A stretch of DNA of 64,000 bases, taken from assembly GCF_018200035.1 (NCBI RefSeq), contig NZ_CP073581.1:988501-1052500 (forward strand). Direction: 5' to 3'. How positions within the stretch are numbered: position 1 is the first letter of the stretch; every line of letters starts with the position of its first letter. The notes beneath the pieces are model-generated. The model ran no database searches, had not been told where the DNA came from, and worked only from the letters and a program-made list of their open reading frames with translations. The position numbers and the translations under genes were made by a program. The stretch comes from Sulfitobacter albidus. Its GTDB lineage: Bacteria > Pseudomonadota > Alphaproteobacteria > Rhodobacterales > Rhodobacteraceae. Positions 10,246 to 20,677 of this stretch are shown here, one piece after another.

Positions 10246-10279
10246 GAAACGAAAACAGGCGCCCCCGGAAGGGCGCCTG
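10246..10279 (-). terminator. rho-independent terminator of glnA
   Basis: Read on the minus strand, a nine-base-pair stem CAGGCGCCC/GGGCGCCTG with a six-base loop is followed by TTTTCGTTT, directly downstream of the glnA stop. Confidence 0.9.
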
Positions 10280-10301
10280 CAAATCTGGCTGAGGGTTTGG
10301 T

Positions 10302-11708
10302 TCAGCAGCTGTAGTAGAGCTGGAATTCCACCGGGTGTGGCGTGTGCTCGTAGGCTTCGACCTCTTCCATCTTGAGCTCGATGTAACCTTCGATCTGGTC
10401 CTTGGTGAAGACATCGCCAGCCAGCAGGAAGTCCATGTCCTTTTGCAGCTCGTCGAGCGCTTCGCGCAAGGAGCCGCAGACCGTTGGGATGTCCGCCAGT
10501 TCCTCGGCGGGCAGGTCGTAGAGGTTCTTGTCCATCGCCTCGCCGGGATCGATCTTGTTCTTGATGCCGTCAAGGCCGGCCATCAGCAGTGCCGCGAACG
10601 CGAGGTAGGGGTTGGCCGCCGGATCGGGGAAGCGGGCCTCCACACGCTTGGCCTTTGGGCTTTCGGTCCACGGGATGCGCACACAGCCCGAGCGGTTGCG
10701 CGCGGAGTAGGCGCGCAGCACGGGCGCCTCGAAACCGGGGATCAGCCGCTTGTAGCTGTTGGTCGCCGGGTTGGTGAAGGCGTTGAGCGCTTTCGCGTGG
10801 GTCAGGATGCCGCCGATGTACCACAGGGCTTCCTGGCTCAGATCCGCGTATTTGTCGCCCGCAAACAGCGGCTTGCCGTCTTTCCAGATCGACATGTTCA
10901 CGTGCATGCCCGTGCCGTTGTCGCCCGCGATGGGCTTTGGCATGAAGGTTGCCGATTTGCCATAGGCGTGGGCCACGTTGTGGATCACGTATTTGTATTT
11001 CTGCAGCTCGTCGGCCTGTTTGGTCAGGCTGTCAAAGATGAGGCCCAGCTCGTGCTGGCACGAGGCCACCTCGTGGTGGTGCTTGTCGACCTTCATGCCC
11101 AGACGTTTCATCGTCGAGAGCATTTCGGAGCGCAGATCCTGGGACTCATCCGTGGGGTTCACCGGGAAATAGCCGCCCTTGACGCCGGGACGGTGGCCCA
11201 TGTTGCCCATCTCGTAGTCGGTGTCGGAGTTCCAGGATGCATCCGATGCATCAACTTCATACGATACCTTGTTGATCGTGTTCGAGAATTTCACGTTGTC
11301 GAACAGGAAGAACTCGGCCTCTGGCCCCATGTAGGCGACATCGCCGATACCGGAGGATTTCAGGTAGGCTTCGGCCTTTTGCGCCGTGCCGCGGGGGTCG
11401 CGTTCGTATGATTCGCCGGTGTCCGGCTCCACGACGGAGCAGTGCAGACAGACGGTCTTCTCAGCGTAGAAGGGATCGATATAGGCGCTGTCGACATCGG
11501 GCATCAGCTTCATGTCGGAGGCTTCGATGGATTTCCAACCAGCGATGGAGGAGCCGTCGAACATGAACCCTTCCTCAAGGAAGTCCTCATCGACCTGATC
11601 GCTCATCACCGTGACGTGCTGCAGTTTGCCGCGCGTATCGGTGAAACGGATATCGACGTAATCGACGTCCTCGTCCTTGATCATCTTAAGCAGGTCTTTA
11701 TTGCTCAT
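10302..11708 (-). CDS. glnA: type I glutamine synthetase
   Basis: The 468-residue enzyme condenses glutamate and ammonium to glutamine with ATP; it forms a dodecamer in the cytoplasm. Signatures include FDGSSIAGW near residue 50, [26 protein letters not shown] (residues 244-269) and Tyr397 in NLYDLP, the adenylylation site of GS-I enzymes, implying control by GlnE. A GGAA ribosome site precedes the ATG. It lies 45 bases downstream of glnB on the same strand, the classic glnBA operon. Confidence 0.98.
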   Translation of the reverse strand: MSNKDLLKMIKDEDVDYVDIRFTDTRGKLQHVTVMSDQVDEDFLEEGFMFDGSSIAGWKSIEASDMKLMPDVDSAYIDPFYAEKTVCLHCSVVEPDTGESYERDPRGTAQKAEAYLKSSGIGDVAYMGPEAEFFLFDNVKFSNTINKVSYEVDASDASWNSDTDYEMGNMGHRPGVKGGYFPVNPTDESQDLRSEMLSTMKRLGMKVDKHHHEVASCQHELGLIFDSLTKQADELQKYKYVIHNVAHAYGKSATFMPKPIAGDNGTGMHVNMSIWKDGKPLFAGDKYADLSQEALWYIGGILTHAKALNAFTNPATNSYKRLIPGFEAPVLRAYSARNRSGCVRIPWTESPKAKRVEARFPDPAANPYLAFAALLMAGLDGIKNKIDPGEAMDKNLYDLPAEELADIPTVCGSLREALDELQKDMDFLLAGDVFTKDQIEGYIELKMEEVEAYEHTPHPVEFQLYYSC

Positions 11709-11753
11709 CGTGGCTTCCTTTTGGTTGTCAGTGGTATCTTGGGTTGGGTGGGT

Positions 11754-12425
<672 letters not shown>

Positions 12426-12947
12426 TCAGGCGGCGTGCAGGACCTCACCGCGAGCGCGGGCGCCATCGGCGGTGCTGAGCTCAAGCCCGTCAGCATAAAG
12501 GATATGCGGCCCGTCACAGAAAATCTGGATGATCGTCTGCTCCTGTACACCCAGATCGCGGATGAACTCTCCGTCAACGAGGGTGCGGGCCGCGACCAGC
12601 GCGCGATCTGAACTGAACATCGCCTGTGCGCGCCAATCCCGGATCAGGCACATCTGATCGCCCGCCAGCAGCGCATCGCGCTCGGGGCGGGTATGCCCCA
12701 GCGATCCGGCGGCGAGTCCGATGGTGTGAACCATCCTGGTAGAGCGTTGAATATGTTCGATTTTCGCGATCCCGCTGTCACGCGTAATCACCTTGTCCCC
12801 GACGCTTGCAAATTCGACGGGCATCTCGCCGTCGAGCGTCAGAAGTGTGGTGCCTTGCAGCAGCCCGGTATCGCGGGATGCGTAAGGCGCATAGCGGCCC
12901 GTTTGTGGAAGCTCTCCACCAACGCGCCCGACCGTATTCGGTTTCAT
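12426..12947 (-). CDS. Hint (hedgehog/intein-like) domain protein
   Basis: The 173-residue protein is a compact Hint module: LLQGTTLLTLDGEMPVEFASVGDKVITRDSGIAKIEHI is the N-terminal block of the hedgehog/intein-type fold abundant in Rhodobacterales. In place of the usual Cys or Ser at the splice junction it has GTTLLT, and there is no extein domain, so it may not splice. The C-terminal block IIQIFCDGPHILYADGLELST is present. Role unknown. No signal peptide is visible. Confidence 0.75.
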   Translation of the reverse strand: MKPNTVGRVGGELPQTGRYAPYASRDTGLLQGTTLLTLDGEMPVEFASVGDKVITRDSGIAKIEHIQRSTRMVHTIGLAAGSLGHTRPERDALLAGDQMCLIRDWRAQAMFSSDRALVAARTLVDGEFIRDLGVQEQTIIQIFCDGPHILYADGLELSTADGARARGEVLHAA

Positions 12948-13083
12948 GGGCGTCTCTTTCTTGTCTACCTGCCTCAGGTATCACCAACAATAAGACAAGA
13001 TGATGTTAATGTCGCGCGTTTTTTTGGCTCGCCATGGCGGCTGTGCTTTGCTAGGCACGCGCTGTCGGCGGATGCTGACACGT

Positions 13084-13167
13084 GCGGGTGTGGCGGAATT
13101 GGTAGACGCACCAGATTTAGGTTCTGGCGCCTTTGGCGTGGGGGTTCGAGTCCCTTCACCCGCACCA
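13084..13167 (+). tRNA. tRNA-Leu (anticodon TAG)
   Basis: The acceptor stem GCGGGTG pairs with CACCCGC. The anticodon stem CCAGA/TCTGG encloses loop TTTAGGT with anticodon TAG. A short class II variable arm and T-loop GTTCGAGTC follow, and CCA is encoded. Confidence 0.95.
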
Positions 13168-13176
13168 CATCCCGGT

Positions 13177-14106
13177 TTATCCCAAGATCCCCAGCCAGAC
13201 CCAGACCGTCAGGATCGAGCTTGCTGTTGCGATCAGCACGGATGAGGCGGCGACCCTGCGGCCGCGGCCGTACATGTTGGCAAAGATATAGGCGTTGAAA
13301 CCCGGTGCCATGGCCGCTGTCAGCACGCCCGCGCGGAACAGCTCATCCGGGACATCGAGCGCGCCGCCGAACAGCCAGACAAGTGACGGATGCACCAGCA
13401 GGGCGATGGCGCAGACCATGGCGATAGCCTTCATGTCACCTTCGGGACGGTATTGGATCAACACACCTCCCAGCGCGAACAGAGCGGCGGGCAGGGCCGC
13501 GCGCACGATCAGCGACAGCGCATCGTCGATCACGCCGGGCAGGGCGATCCCGCTGAAATTCACCGCAAACCCGGCCATGATCCCGATGACCAGCGGGTTA
13601 TGGAACATCGCGTTGCCAACCGACCTTGTCATGGCGAGCGCTCCCTGACCGCGGCCCTTGACGATCTCCATCACGGTGATGCCGAGGCCGTAGCAGAAGG
13701 GCGAGTGCACCGCGATGATCATGTAGTTCCCGGTCAACGCGTCCGCGCCGTAGGCCCGCTCGGATATGGGCAGGCCCAGCAGGACGGAGTTGGAGAACAG
13801 GCAGCAAAAGCCGATGGCCACGCAATCCTCCCACTCGCGCCCGAAAAGCACGCGCGCCCCGATCATCCCAAGCGCAAAGCAGATCGCGGCGCCCGCGTAG
13901 AAGCTGATCAACAGGCCCGCGTTGAACGACGCGCCCAGATCCAGATTGGCGATCGCCTGAAACAACAGGCAGGGCACGGCAAAGCTTTGCGCGAATTTCA
14001 GCACACCGTCGACGCCGCTGACAGGGAACCAGCCACGCCAGACCGAAACATAGCCGAAACCGATCACCAGAAAGACCGGCAGGATAACCTCGAGAAGTGT
14101 TTGCAT
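13177..14106 (-). CDS. AEC family transporter
   Basis: The 309-residue membrane protein of the auxin-efflux-carrier family has about ten hydrophobic segments in the typical 5+5 arrangement. It starts MQTLLEVILPVFLVIGFGYVSVW and includes the crossover motif ISFYAGAAICFALGM and the C-terminal TAAMAPGFNAYIFANMYGRG. AEC proteins export or exchange organic acids such as malate; the substrate here cannot be told. It stands alone, ending a few bases from tRNA-Leu. Confidence 0.9.
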   Translation of the reverse strand: MQTLLEVILPVFLVIGFGYVSVWRGWFPVSGVDGVLKFAQSFAVPCLLFQAIANLDLGASFNAGLLISFYAGAAICFALGMIGARVLFGREWEDCVAIGFCCLFSNSVLLGLPISERAYGADALTGNYMIIAVHSPFCYGLGITVMEIVKGRGQGALAMTRSVGNAMFHNPLVIGIMAGFAVNFSGIALPGVIDDALSLIVRAALPAALFALGGVLIQYRPEGDMKAIAMVCAIALLVHPSLVWLFGGALDVPDELFRAGVLTAAMAPGFNAYIFANMYGRGRRVAASSVLIATASSILTVWVWLGILG

Positions 14107-14165
14107 CGCGCGCGCCTTTGAGCCGTTGGCCCTTGCCTATACCCGCATCGCGCGGAGGGGAAGGC

Positions 14166-14966
14166 TCAGCCCAGATCGAAGGTCAGCTGCATCCCGTCGT
14201 AAGCCGGGCGCACACCTGTCGGCACCTCATCGACCAGCGTGCGGTAATCGAGATCGGTGTGCATGTTGGTCAGCACCGCCTCTTGCGGCGCGGCGCGGGC
14301 GATCCAGTCGAGGGTTTGCGCAAGGTGACTGTGGGTGGGGTGCGGATCGCGGCGCAGCGCGTCCACGATCCAGCAGCGCAGACCGGTGAGATGTGGCCAA
14401 GCGTCGTCAGGAAGGTTTGCAACATCAGGCAGATACGCGACGTCGTTCACGCGAAATCCCAGCGCGTCCATCCCGCCGTGCGGCACCGCAAAATGCGAGA
14501 ACGTCAGCGCACCGCCCGGCCCGTCAATGGTCACATCGCCCTGCATATGGTTCATCTCGAGGATGGGCGGATAGCTGGACCCTTCGGGCTGGATGAACAC
14601 ATAGCCAAAGCGGTCCAGCAGCGCGTCGCGCGTTGGCGTGTCGGCCCAGACGGGCACCCGCGCGCGCATGTTGATCACGATCATGCGCAGATCATCGAGC
14701 CCGTGCACGTGATCGGCATGCGCGTGGGTATACAGCACCGCGTCAAGCCGCCCGACGCCCGCGTCCAAAAGCTGCGCGCGCATGTCGGGGGAGGTATCGA
14801 TCAGCACCGTCGTCGTGCCCGCGTCCGTGATCCGCTCCACCAGGGCTGAGCAGCGGCGGCGGGTGTTGCGCGGCTCATCGGGATCGCAGGCGCCCCAGAT
14901 GCCGCCGAGGCGCGGCACACCGCCCGAGGATCCGCAGCCAAGGATGGTGATACGCATCTGGGCCAT
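14166..14966 (-). CDS. MBL-fold metallo-hydrolase, PhnP-like
   Basis: The 266-residue metallo-beta-lactamase-fold protein has the metal motif THAHADH (His81, His83, Asp85, His86), an N-terminal GCGSSGGVPRLG segment typical of PhnP-like phosphodiesterases, and a later histidine in NMHTDLDY. PhnP acts on cyclic phosphodiesters, but in this operon context with tatD a general nuclease or phosphodiesterase role is equally likely. Its ATG shares one base with the tatD stop, so it is the last gene of the dac-tmk-holB-tatD operon. Confidence 0.88.
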   Translation of the reverse strand: MAQMRITILGCGSSGGVPRLGGIWGACDPDEPRNTRRRCSALVERITDAGTTTVLIDTSPDMRAQLLDAGVGRLDAVLYTHAHADHVHGLDDLRMIVINMRARVPVWADTPTRDALLDRFGYVFIQPEGSSYPPILEMNHMQGDVTIDGPGGALTFSHFAVPHGGMDALGFRVNDVAYLPDVANLPDDAWPHLTGLRCWIVDALRRDPHPTHSHLAQTLDWIARAAPQEAVLTNMHTDLDYRTLVDEVPTGVRPAYDGMQLTFDLG

Positions 14967-15771
14967 CAGGCGGCCCCGGCGTAGGCGGCAGCCTTGGCAA
15001 AGAGACGGTCGAAATTCGCCTCAGTCGCGGCGGCAAAGGCGGGGTAGTCGATGCCGAATGTCTCCGCCGCGCGTTCAGCGGTATGGGCGGTGAAGGCCGG
15101 CTCGTTCCGCTTGCCCCGGTGGGGCGGGGGGGCGAGATAGGGGCTGTCGGTCTCGACCAGTATACGCTCCAGCGGGGCGTTGGCGAAAATCTCGCGCAGG
15201 GGTGCGGATTTCGGGAAAGCGGTGATGCCGGACATGCTGAGGTAGAACCCCAGATCAAGCGCCGCACGCGCCAGATCCTCCGACGAGGAAAAACAATGCA
15301 TGACGCAAGCGTAGGCCCCCTTGGCGTGTTCATCGCGCAGGATCGCGGCCATGTCGTCGTCCGCATCGCGGCTGTGGATGATCAGCGGCAGCCCGGTTTC
15401 GCGCGCCGCCGTGATATGGGTGCGTAGCGATGTCTGCTGCGCCTGTGCGCTCTCGGATGTGTAGTGGTAATCCAATCCCGTCTCGCCGATGCCGACCATT
15501 TTGGGGTGTTGGGTGAGGGCGATCAGATCGTCAACGCTGGCCATCGGCTCGGCCGCGACGCTCATCGGGTGGGTGCCTGCGGCGTAGAACACCGGCGCGT
15601 GCGCCTCGGCGATGGCGCGCACCTGCGGCTCTGCCCGCAGCTTGGTGCAGATGGTGACCATGCGCGCCACACCGGCCTCGGCGGCGCGGGCGATGACGTC
15701 TGGCAGTTCACCGTCAAAATCGGGGAAATCGAGGTGGCAATGGCTGTCGGTGATCCGGGGGGCATGAGCAT
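14966..15771 (-). CDS. tatD: TatD family metal-dependent DNase (apparent frameshift at start)
   Basis: The frame encodes a TatD hydrolase: ITDSHCHLDFPDFDG supplies the N-terminal HxH metal site, with VGIGETGLDYHY and PLIIHSRDADDDM further on and IETDSPYLAPPP near the end. No ATG, GTG or TTG is in frame ahead of the HxH motif. The two ATGs at 15771 and 15765 lie one base out of frame. Adding one base to the G6 run at 15757-15762 gives MLMPPRITDSHCHLDF and a 268-residue product. Starting at GTG 15670 would lose the metal ligands. A sequencing error is likely. The gene lies between holB and the MBL gene. Confidence 0.88.
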
Positions 15772-15788
15772 CCTGTCGGGCTGCCGCG

Positions 15789-16901
15789 TCAGCGCGCGGC
15801 CTGCGAAATCTTCAAGAAGGTATCTAGAACGAGCGCTGCAGGGTCAAGGTTGACCGCGATGCCGTGACGCGCCCGCGCGCGGGTGGTCGCGGCCAGATCG
15901 GCCCAGACGCGCGCCCGGTGCGCGTCGTGCGACAGGCGTTGCAAAATCGCGGCCTCGCTCCGATGTGCCTGCGGCTCAGGTGCTGCGCCGGTGGCGCCGG
16001 TGCGCGCGAGGCGGCTGAGCAACAACTCAATGAGCACGAACGTCAGATCGCGGCGGTCCTCGGCGCCGCGCGCGCCCGCGGCCTCGGCAAGCTTCAGCGC
16101 GCGGCCCCGGTCCATCTGCGGCAGCGTGTCGATGAGCGCGAGCAGATCGGCATAAAGCGTTTCACCATCGAGCAGCGACAGGCGCATGGCCCCGCCAACC
16201 GATCCGCCCGAGAGCGCGGTCAGCGCGTCAGGATCGCCTGCGGGCACCTCGGCCTGCGCCATTGCCTGCGCCACCTCGCCGGCGTCGAGGCTGCGCAGGG
16301 GCAGGGTGCGGCAGCGCGATCGAATTGTCGGCAACAACCCCGAAGGTTGGTGCGAGATCAGCAACAATACCGTGCGGGCGGGCGGCTCTTCGAGCATTTT
16401 CAACAGCGCGTTTGCGGCGGTTGCATTCATCTGGTCGGCGTCGTCGATGATCACGACCCGCGTGCCACCATCGGGCGCGGACATCTGGAAAAAGCCATTC
16501 AGCGCGCGAATATCGTCGGCGGTAATCTCTTGCCGCATCTTCTTGGTCTGCGGATGCGGCGTGCGGGTGACGTTGCGCACCCCCCCTTCGCCACCGGAGG
16601 CGATCCGCTGCGCCACGGGATGGTCGGGCGAGATGTCGAGGCTTTGCGCGGGGTCGGGCGCGAACATGCCCGCGTCCTGCGGAAGCGGTGTTGCCAGCAG
16701 GAACCGCGCGATGCGCCAGGCCAGAGTTGCCTTGCCGACGCCGCGCGGGCCGGCCAGCAGCCAGGCATGGTGCAGGCGCCCGGTATTGAACGCCTCGACA
16801 AATGCAGCCTCCGCCGCGTCCTGCCCGATCAGCCGGGGCGTATCGCGCGGGTGCGGCGCGCCGGTCAGGCGTTCGGGCTGGGGAGGTGTATCATCGCTCA
16901 T
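15789..16901 (-). CDS. holB: DNA polymerase III subunit delta'
   Basis: The 370-residue AAA+ clamp-loader subunit has its P-loop GPRGVGKAT at residues 51-59, Walker B-like VVIIDDADQM, and sensor region NALLKMLEEPPARTVLLLISHQPSGLLPTIRSRC. Delta' is the rigid stator of the clamp loader that places the beta clamp on DNA. A zinc module is not evident. It lies between tmk and tatD, a gene order common in alphaproteobacteria. Confidence 0.95.
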   Translation of the reverse strand: MSDDTPPQPERLTGAPHPRDTPRLIGQDAAEAAFVEAFNTGRLHHAWLLAGPRGVGKATLAWRIARFLLATPLPQDAGMFAPDPAQSLDISPDHPVAQRIASGGEGGVRNVTRTPHPQTKKMRQEITADDIRALNGFFQMSAPDGGTRVVIIDDADQMNATAANALLKMLEEPPARTVLLLISHQPSGLLPTIRSRCRTLPLRSLDAGEVAQAMAQAEVPAGDPDALTALSGGSVGGAMRLSLLDGETLYADLLALIDTLPQMDRGRALKLAEAAGARGAEDRRDLTFVLIELLLSRLARTGATGAAPEPQAHRSEAAILQRLSHDAHRARVWADLAATTRARARHGIAVNLDPAALVLDTFLKISQAAR

Positions 16902-16955
16902 AGGCGTGGTTTAGCGGGCTTGGCGGGTATTTGGAACGGGCGCAGGCGGTGTTTT

Positions 16956-17582
16956 TCAGGTGAGCTTGCGATCGACCGCCGCGACGACATCCGCCGTCAC
17001 CGCCTCGACCGTGCGCGCGCCGTCGATGACGGTAAAGCGGTCGGCGAATTCCTGGGCCAACGCGAGAAATCCGGCCCGCATCGCTGTCTGCAGATCGGTG
17101 CCGAAATCCTCGAACCGTTCCTCGATCCCCTTGCGGGCCTTGGCGCGGGCCAGCCCCGCTGCCGGGTCCATGTCGATGAGCAGGGTCAGATCCGGCTCGA
17201 CCCCGATCATCAGATCGTGCAGCTGATCGACCGTGGCGCGCAGATCCCCGCGGCTGAGCCCCTGATACATGCGCGTGCTGTCGGCAAAACGGTCACAGAT
17301 CACGATCTTTCCCGCCGCGAGCGCGGGGCGGATCAACCGTTCCAGATGATCGCGGCGCGCGGCGGTAAAGAGCAAGAGCTCGGTCTCGGCCGACCAGCGG
17401 TCGGGATCGCCTTGCAAGACCAGTGCGCGGATCTCTTCGGCACCCGCACTGCCGCCGGGCTCGCGCGTGACGACGACCTCGCGGCCCCGCGCGCGCAGAT
17501 GGTCAGCCAACAGACCCACCTGCGTGGATTTGCCGGAGCCGTCGATGCCTTCAAAGCTGATGAAAAGCCCCCGCGTGCTCAC
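16956..17582 (-). CDS. tmk: thymidylate kinase
   Basis: The 208-residue enzyme phosphorylates dTMP to dTDP with ATP. The P-loop FEGIDGSGKST is at residues 10-20, followed by the TREPGG motif and the lid region around RDHLERLIRPAL. The start codon is GTG at 17582 and overlaps the stop of the upstream dac gene (GTGA), so translation is probably coupled. Next on the strand is holB. Confidence 0.95.
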   Translation of the reverse strand: MSTRGLFISFEGIDGSGKSTQVGLLADHLRARGREVVVTREPGGSAGAEEIRALVLQGDPDRWSAETELLLFTAARRDHLERLIRPALAAGKIVICDRFADSTRMYQGLSRGDLRATVDQLHDLMIGVEPDLTLLIDMDPAAGLARAKARKGIEERFEDFGTDLQTAMRAGFLALAQEFADRFTVIDGARTVEAVTADVVAAVDRKLT

Positions 17583-18739
17583 GAAGCAGTGTCAGCCGGG
17601 CCTGCGTTGATCCGGGCAATCAGATGGGTGGCCGCGGCCAGCATGCGATCGACAAACCCGTAGGGCGCGATGGCCCGATCCGCGACCAGCGGCACGCGTT
17701 TTTCGGGCAGCCCCTCGGGGCGGATGATCAGCTCACCGATCTGGTCGCCCTTGGCGATGGGGGCCTGAACGGGGCCGTCGTAGACGATTTCGGTCTGCAA
17801 CGGCTCGATCGGATTGGTGGGGATCAGCATCGACAGATCTTCGGCCAACTCCATGCCGACCGTTTTTTCGGCCCCGACGGAGACATCGGCCTGCGCGATC
17901 ACCGTCCCCGCCGCGCCCAGCTCGGTCTGCGCGAACTGGCGGAATGCCCAGTTTGCCACCGCCTCGGCCTCCTGCGCGCGGGCCTGTGCGGTGTCGAGAC
18001 CGGAGAGCACGAAAATCACCCGCCGGTCGCCCTGTTTCGCCGACCCCGCAAGGCCGTATCCGGCCTCCTGCGTATGGCCGGTCTTGAGCCCGTCCGCGCC
18101 GATGCCCAATCCCAGCAACGGGTTGCGGTTGAAACGGTTCTGCGCCTCTTTCGCGTCGAAAAGGAACTCCTTTTCGGCGAACATGGGGTAGTACTGCGGG
18201 AAATCGCGGATCAGCCGTGCCGACAGCAATCCCAGATCGCGCATCGACATGCGATGCCCGGCTTTGGGCCAGCCATTGGAATTGGTGAAGGTCGAATTTG
18301 TCATGCCCAGCTGTTGCGCGCGCATGGTCATGCGGCGGGCGAACTTCGCCTCCGTCCCCGCAAGCGCTTCGGCCAGCACGACGCAGGCGTCATTGCCCGA
18401 AAGCACGATGATCCCGCGCAACAGATCCTCGACGCGGACCCGCTCGCCCGCCTGCAGGAACATCGTCGATCCACCGTAAGCCTGCGCTGCCGCGGAAACG
18501 GGCAGCTCCTGATCAAGGTTGAGGATGCCCGCATCAATCGCTTCAAAAGCCATGTAGAGCGTCATCAGCTTGGACATCGAGGCGGGCGGCAATGGCGTAT
18601 CCGCCTCCTTTGCCAGAAGCACGGTGCCAGTGTTGAAATCCATCACGTAGGCCGATGTCGCGCGGGTCTCGAAACCCTGTGCGGCGAGGGAGGTCGCGGA
18701 AAGCGCGAGAGCGCAGAGAGTGAATAGCAGGCGGCGCAT
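17579..18739 (-). CDS. dacC: D-alanyl-D-alanine carboxypeptidase (class C-type PBP)
   Basis: The 386-residue penicillin-binding protein has a signal peptide (MRRLLFTLCALALSATSLAA) and all three active-site motifs: SxxK (Ser54-Lys57, ASMSKLM), SGN (114-116) and KTG (219-221). It trims the terminal D-Ala from peptidoglycan pentapeptides. A PBP5-like beta-sandwich domain follows (from about residue 270), with a possible amphipathic membrane anchor at the C-terminus (VDRMLAAATHLIARI). The symbol dacC is by family resemblance only. It lies 21 bases after the SPOR lipoprotein. Confidence 0.92.
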   Translation of the reverse strand: MRRLLFTLCALALSATSLAAQGFETRATSAYVMDFNTGTVLLAKEADTPLPPASMSKLMTLYMAFEAIDAGILNLDQELPVSAAAQAYGGSTMFLQAGERVRVEDLLRGIIVLSGNDACVVLAEALAGTEAKFARRMTMRAQQLGMTNSTFTNSNGWPKAGHRMSMRDLGLLSARLIRDFPQYYPMFAEKEFLFDAKEAQNRFNRNPLLGLGIGADGLKTGHTQEAGYGLAGSAKQGDRRVIFVLSGLDTAQARAQEAEAVANWAFRQFAQTELGAAGTVIAQADVSVGAEKTVGMELAEDLSMLIPTNPIEPLQTEIVYDGPVQAPIAKGDQIGELIIRPEGLPEKRVPLVADRAIAPYGFVDRMLAAATHLIARINAGPADTAS

Positions 18740-18760
18740 GGGGCAGGCTCCTTGGTAGGG

Positions 18761-19614
18761 TCAGCTCGAGACGGCGTAGGCGTCGGTGAAACCTTCGGAT
18801 TTGATGGTCGAGAGGATCCGCGCGCGTTCGGCGGAACTGGTGGCGGGGCCGACGACCACACGCCAGAAGGTTTTGCCGTTGATCTGGCTTTGCTTGACGG
18901 TGGGGGCAAGCCCGGCACCGCTCATCTGTTTGGCCGCGCGGTTGGCATTCGCCTCGACGCTGAAAATCCCGATCTGGATGAAGGGTTTGTCCAACGATGA
19001 CGTCTGCGGGCGGGGGCAGGGGGCGGCGTGGGCGTCGCGGCCTCGATCGCGGCACCGGCGGAGGCTGCGACGGGATCGAGGGCGGCGGTCTCGACCGGGG
19101 TGGCCTCGGGCACGGCAGCGGCATCGGGGGTGTCGTCTGTGATGGGGGCCGCATCGGCCGGAGCCTCGACCTTGCGCAGCGCGGTGACGTTCAGCTTGGT
19201 CGGCGCGCCCGCAAGGATCCCAAGCTCGACCGCGGCGTCGGAGGAGATCTGAAGGCTCGGCCCCGGAATGTCCCGCTCGCGCCGGAACAGCGCGCCGACG
19301 ACGAATTTACCGTTGGATTGGTTGCGGATGATCACCCGCTCGGGGTCGGTCACATCCGGATGCGCGACCCAGACACCGCCCAGGCTGGGCCGGCCGTCCC
19401 AGAGCCCGTCATCGGTTACCGAGAATACCTCGGGGGCCTCTACGTCCCGCTCTACCACGGGCCCGTCGGGAGCCGCCGCGACCGAGCCCCCTGCGTTGGC
19501 GCCGCCGAGTGACGGAAAGGCAAACTGACCGCTGTCGTCACAGGCCGCAAGCGCGCCCGCAAGGCCAAGTGCCGCAAGGGTGCGGAGGGGAAGGGGAATG
19601 CTCTGACGGCTCAT
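18761..19614 (-). CDS. SPOR-domain lipoprotein (apparent frameshift)
   Basis: The upstream frame encodes a lipoprotein signal with lipobox LAAC (MSRQSIPLPLRTLAALGLAG then ALAACDDSG), a beta-rich region and a Pro/Ala-rich linker. The SPOR domain (DKPFIQIGIFSVEANANRAA to TDAYAVSS) lies in another frame. One extra C in the C-runs that read as G-runs at 19008-19023 joins them into 284 residues. SPOR domains bind denuded glycan strands at division septa, which fits its place directly upstream of a carboxypeptidase gene. Without the correction the protein would end in an unrelated Arg-rich tail. Confidence 0.85.
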
Positions 19615-19836
19615 GTCGGTGTCCTTGCCTGATGGGCCCACCGCGCGGTGAGGGGACCTGCGTACCCGTTGCGGCACACGTTTTGGCCCTTTGTCAGGGC
19701 GATTGCGATTGGTTTTACGCGCAAGGCCCCCGTCGGGCAAGGGAACCCGCACAGGATCGGCAATTTTCCCCGTCCGGCGCCCAGCGATTGCCCGATTGCC
19801 GAATCGCGCCGGTCTCATGTACACGGTCGCCATTGC

Positions 19837-19926
19837 GGAGGTTTGGCAGAGTGGTCGATTGCACCGGTCTTGAAAACCGACGGGCGTGAGAGCGTCCCCA
19901 GGGTTCGAATCCCTGAGCCTCCGCCA
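19837..19926 (+). tRNA. tRNA-Ser (anticodon TGA)
   Basis: The acceptor stem GGAGGTT pairs with AGCCTCC. A three-pair serine-type D-stem, anticodon loop CTTGAAA (anticodon TGA), a long variable arm and T-arm AGGGTTCGAATCCCT follow, with discriminator G and encoded CCA. It marks the left border of the mobile-DNA region. Confidence 0.95.
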
Positions 19927-20017
19927 TACCTTATCCATCTGTTTGATTTTATGTGATAATTTTAAGCGACATGCGCCTACCCGCCATCCTATCCGCCAAC
20001 TCATTTGGCCTCAAAAC

Positions 20018-20677
20018 TCAGCCGCGCTCCAGTGCATTGCGAACGGTCATTGCATGCCATTGCCCACCTCTAGCTGTCTTTACGCCTCTTTCATTCAGTT
20101 CAATCGCAATCTGACGCAAAGAGATACCGCGCTCCTTGATGGAATTAATAAGGGGGAGCACGGTAGCCGCGTGTTCGTCGGCGTTCCTTCGGCGCGTAAT
20201 TAGCGACTTAGCTTCACCCGCCTGCAATGCCTTTCGTATTGTAGGGTTAGACGCGCCCAGCGCCACGCCACGGGCCTTAGCGGCACTTAGGGCGGCTTTG
20301 GTTCGGTCAGAGATTGCACGGGCCTCATGCTCTGCTACAGCAGCCATAACATGCAACAAGAAGCGATTTGCTTCGGGCATGTCAGCCGCCGCGACTTCGA
20401 CGCCACTTTCTAACAGGTTTGCAATGAAAGCCACGTTGCGCGCTAGACGGTCTAATTTGGCGATCAAGAGCACAGCGCCCTGCTTTTTCGCGTCAGCTAA
20501 TGCTAGGGCCAGTTTCGGGCGGTCGTTCCACTTACCGCTTTCGACTTCGACAAATTCAGAAACGATTTCGCCCTTGCCCGTGACGTGATCCAACACTGCT
20601 TTGCGCTGGGCATCTAAGCCTAAGCCACTTTTGCCTTGGCGATCCGTGCTAACGCGCAGGTAGCTGACAAATTTCAT
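20018..20677 (-). CDS. serine recombinase (resolvase/invertase family)
   Basis: The 219-residue protein has the resolvase catalytic domain: YLRVSTDRQGKSGLGLDAQ with nucleophile Ser10, LIAKLDRLARNVAFIANLLE with the conserved Arg pair, and MAAVAEHEARAISDRTKAALSAAKARG. A C-terminal helix-turn-helix-like segment (SLRQIAIELNERGVKTARGGQW) would bind DNA. It is small, of the resolvase class rather than a large phage integrase. It appears intact and is the first gene after tRNA-Ser. Confidence 0.92.
   Translation of the reverse strand: MKFVSYLRVSTDRQGKSGLGLDAQRKAVLDHVTGKGEIVSEFVEVESGKWNDRPKLALALADAKKQGAVLLIAKLDRLARNVAFIANLLESGVEVAAADMPEANRFLLHVMAAVAEHEARAISDRTKAALSAAKARGVALGASNPTIRKALQAGEAKSLITRRRNADEHAATVLPLINSIKERGISLRQIAIELNERGVKTARGGQWHAMTVRNALERG

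Noticed and set aside
15864..17663. 599-codon plus-strand ORF across holB, tmk and dac
   Set aside because: Antisense shadow of three well-supported genes; spans their junctions without domain sense.
20018..20677. Idea that the serine recombinase integrated the island at the tRNA-Ser 3' end
   Set aside because: No duplicated tRNA-Ser segment found to the right, and small resolvases do not usually target tRNA genes; the collapsed tyrosine integrase is the better suspect.
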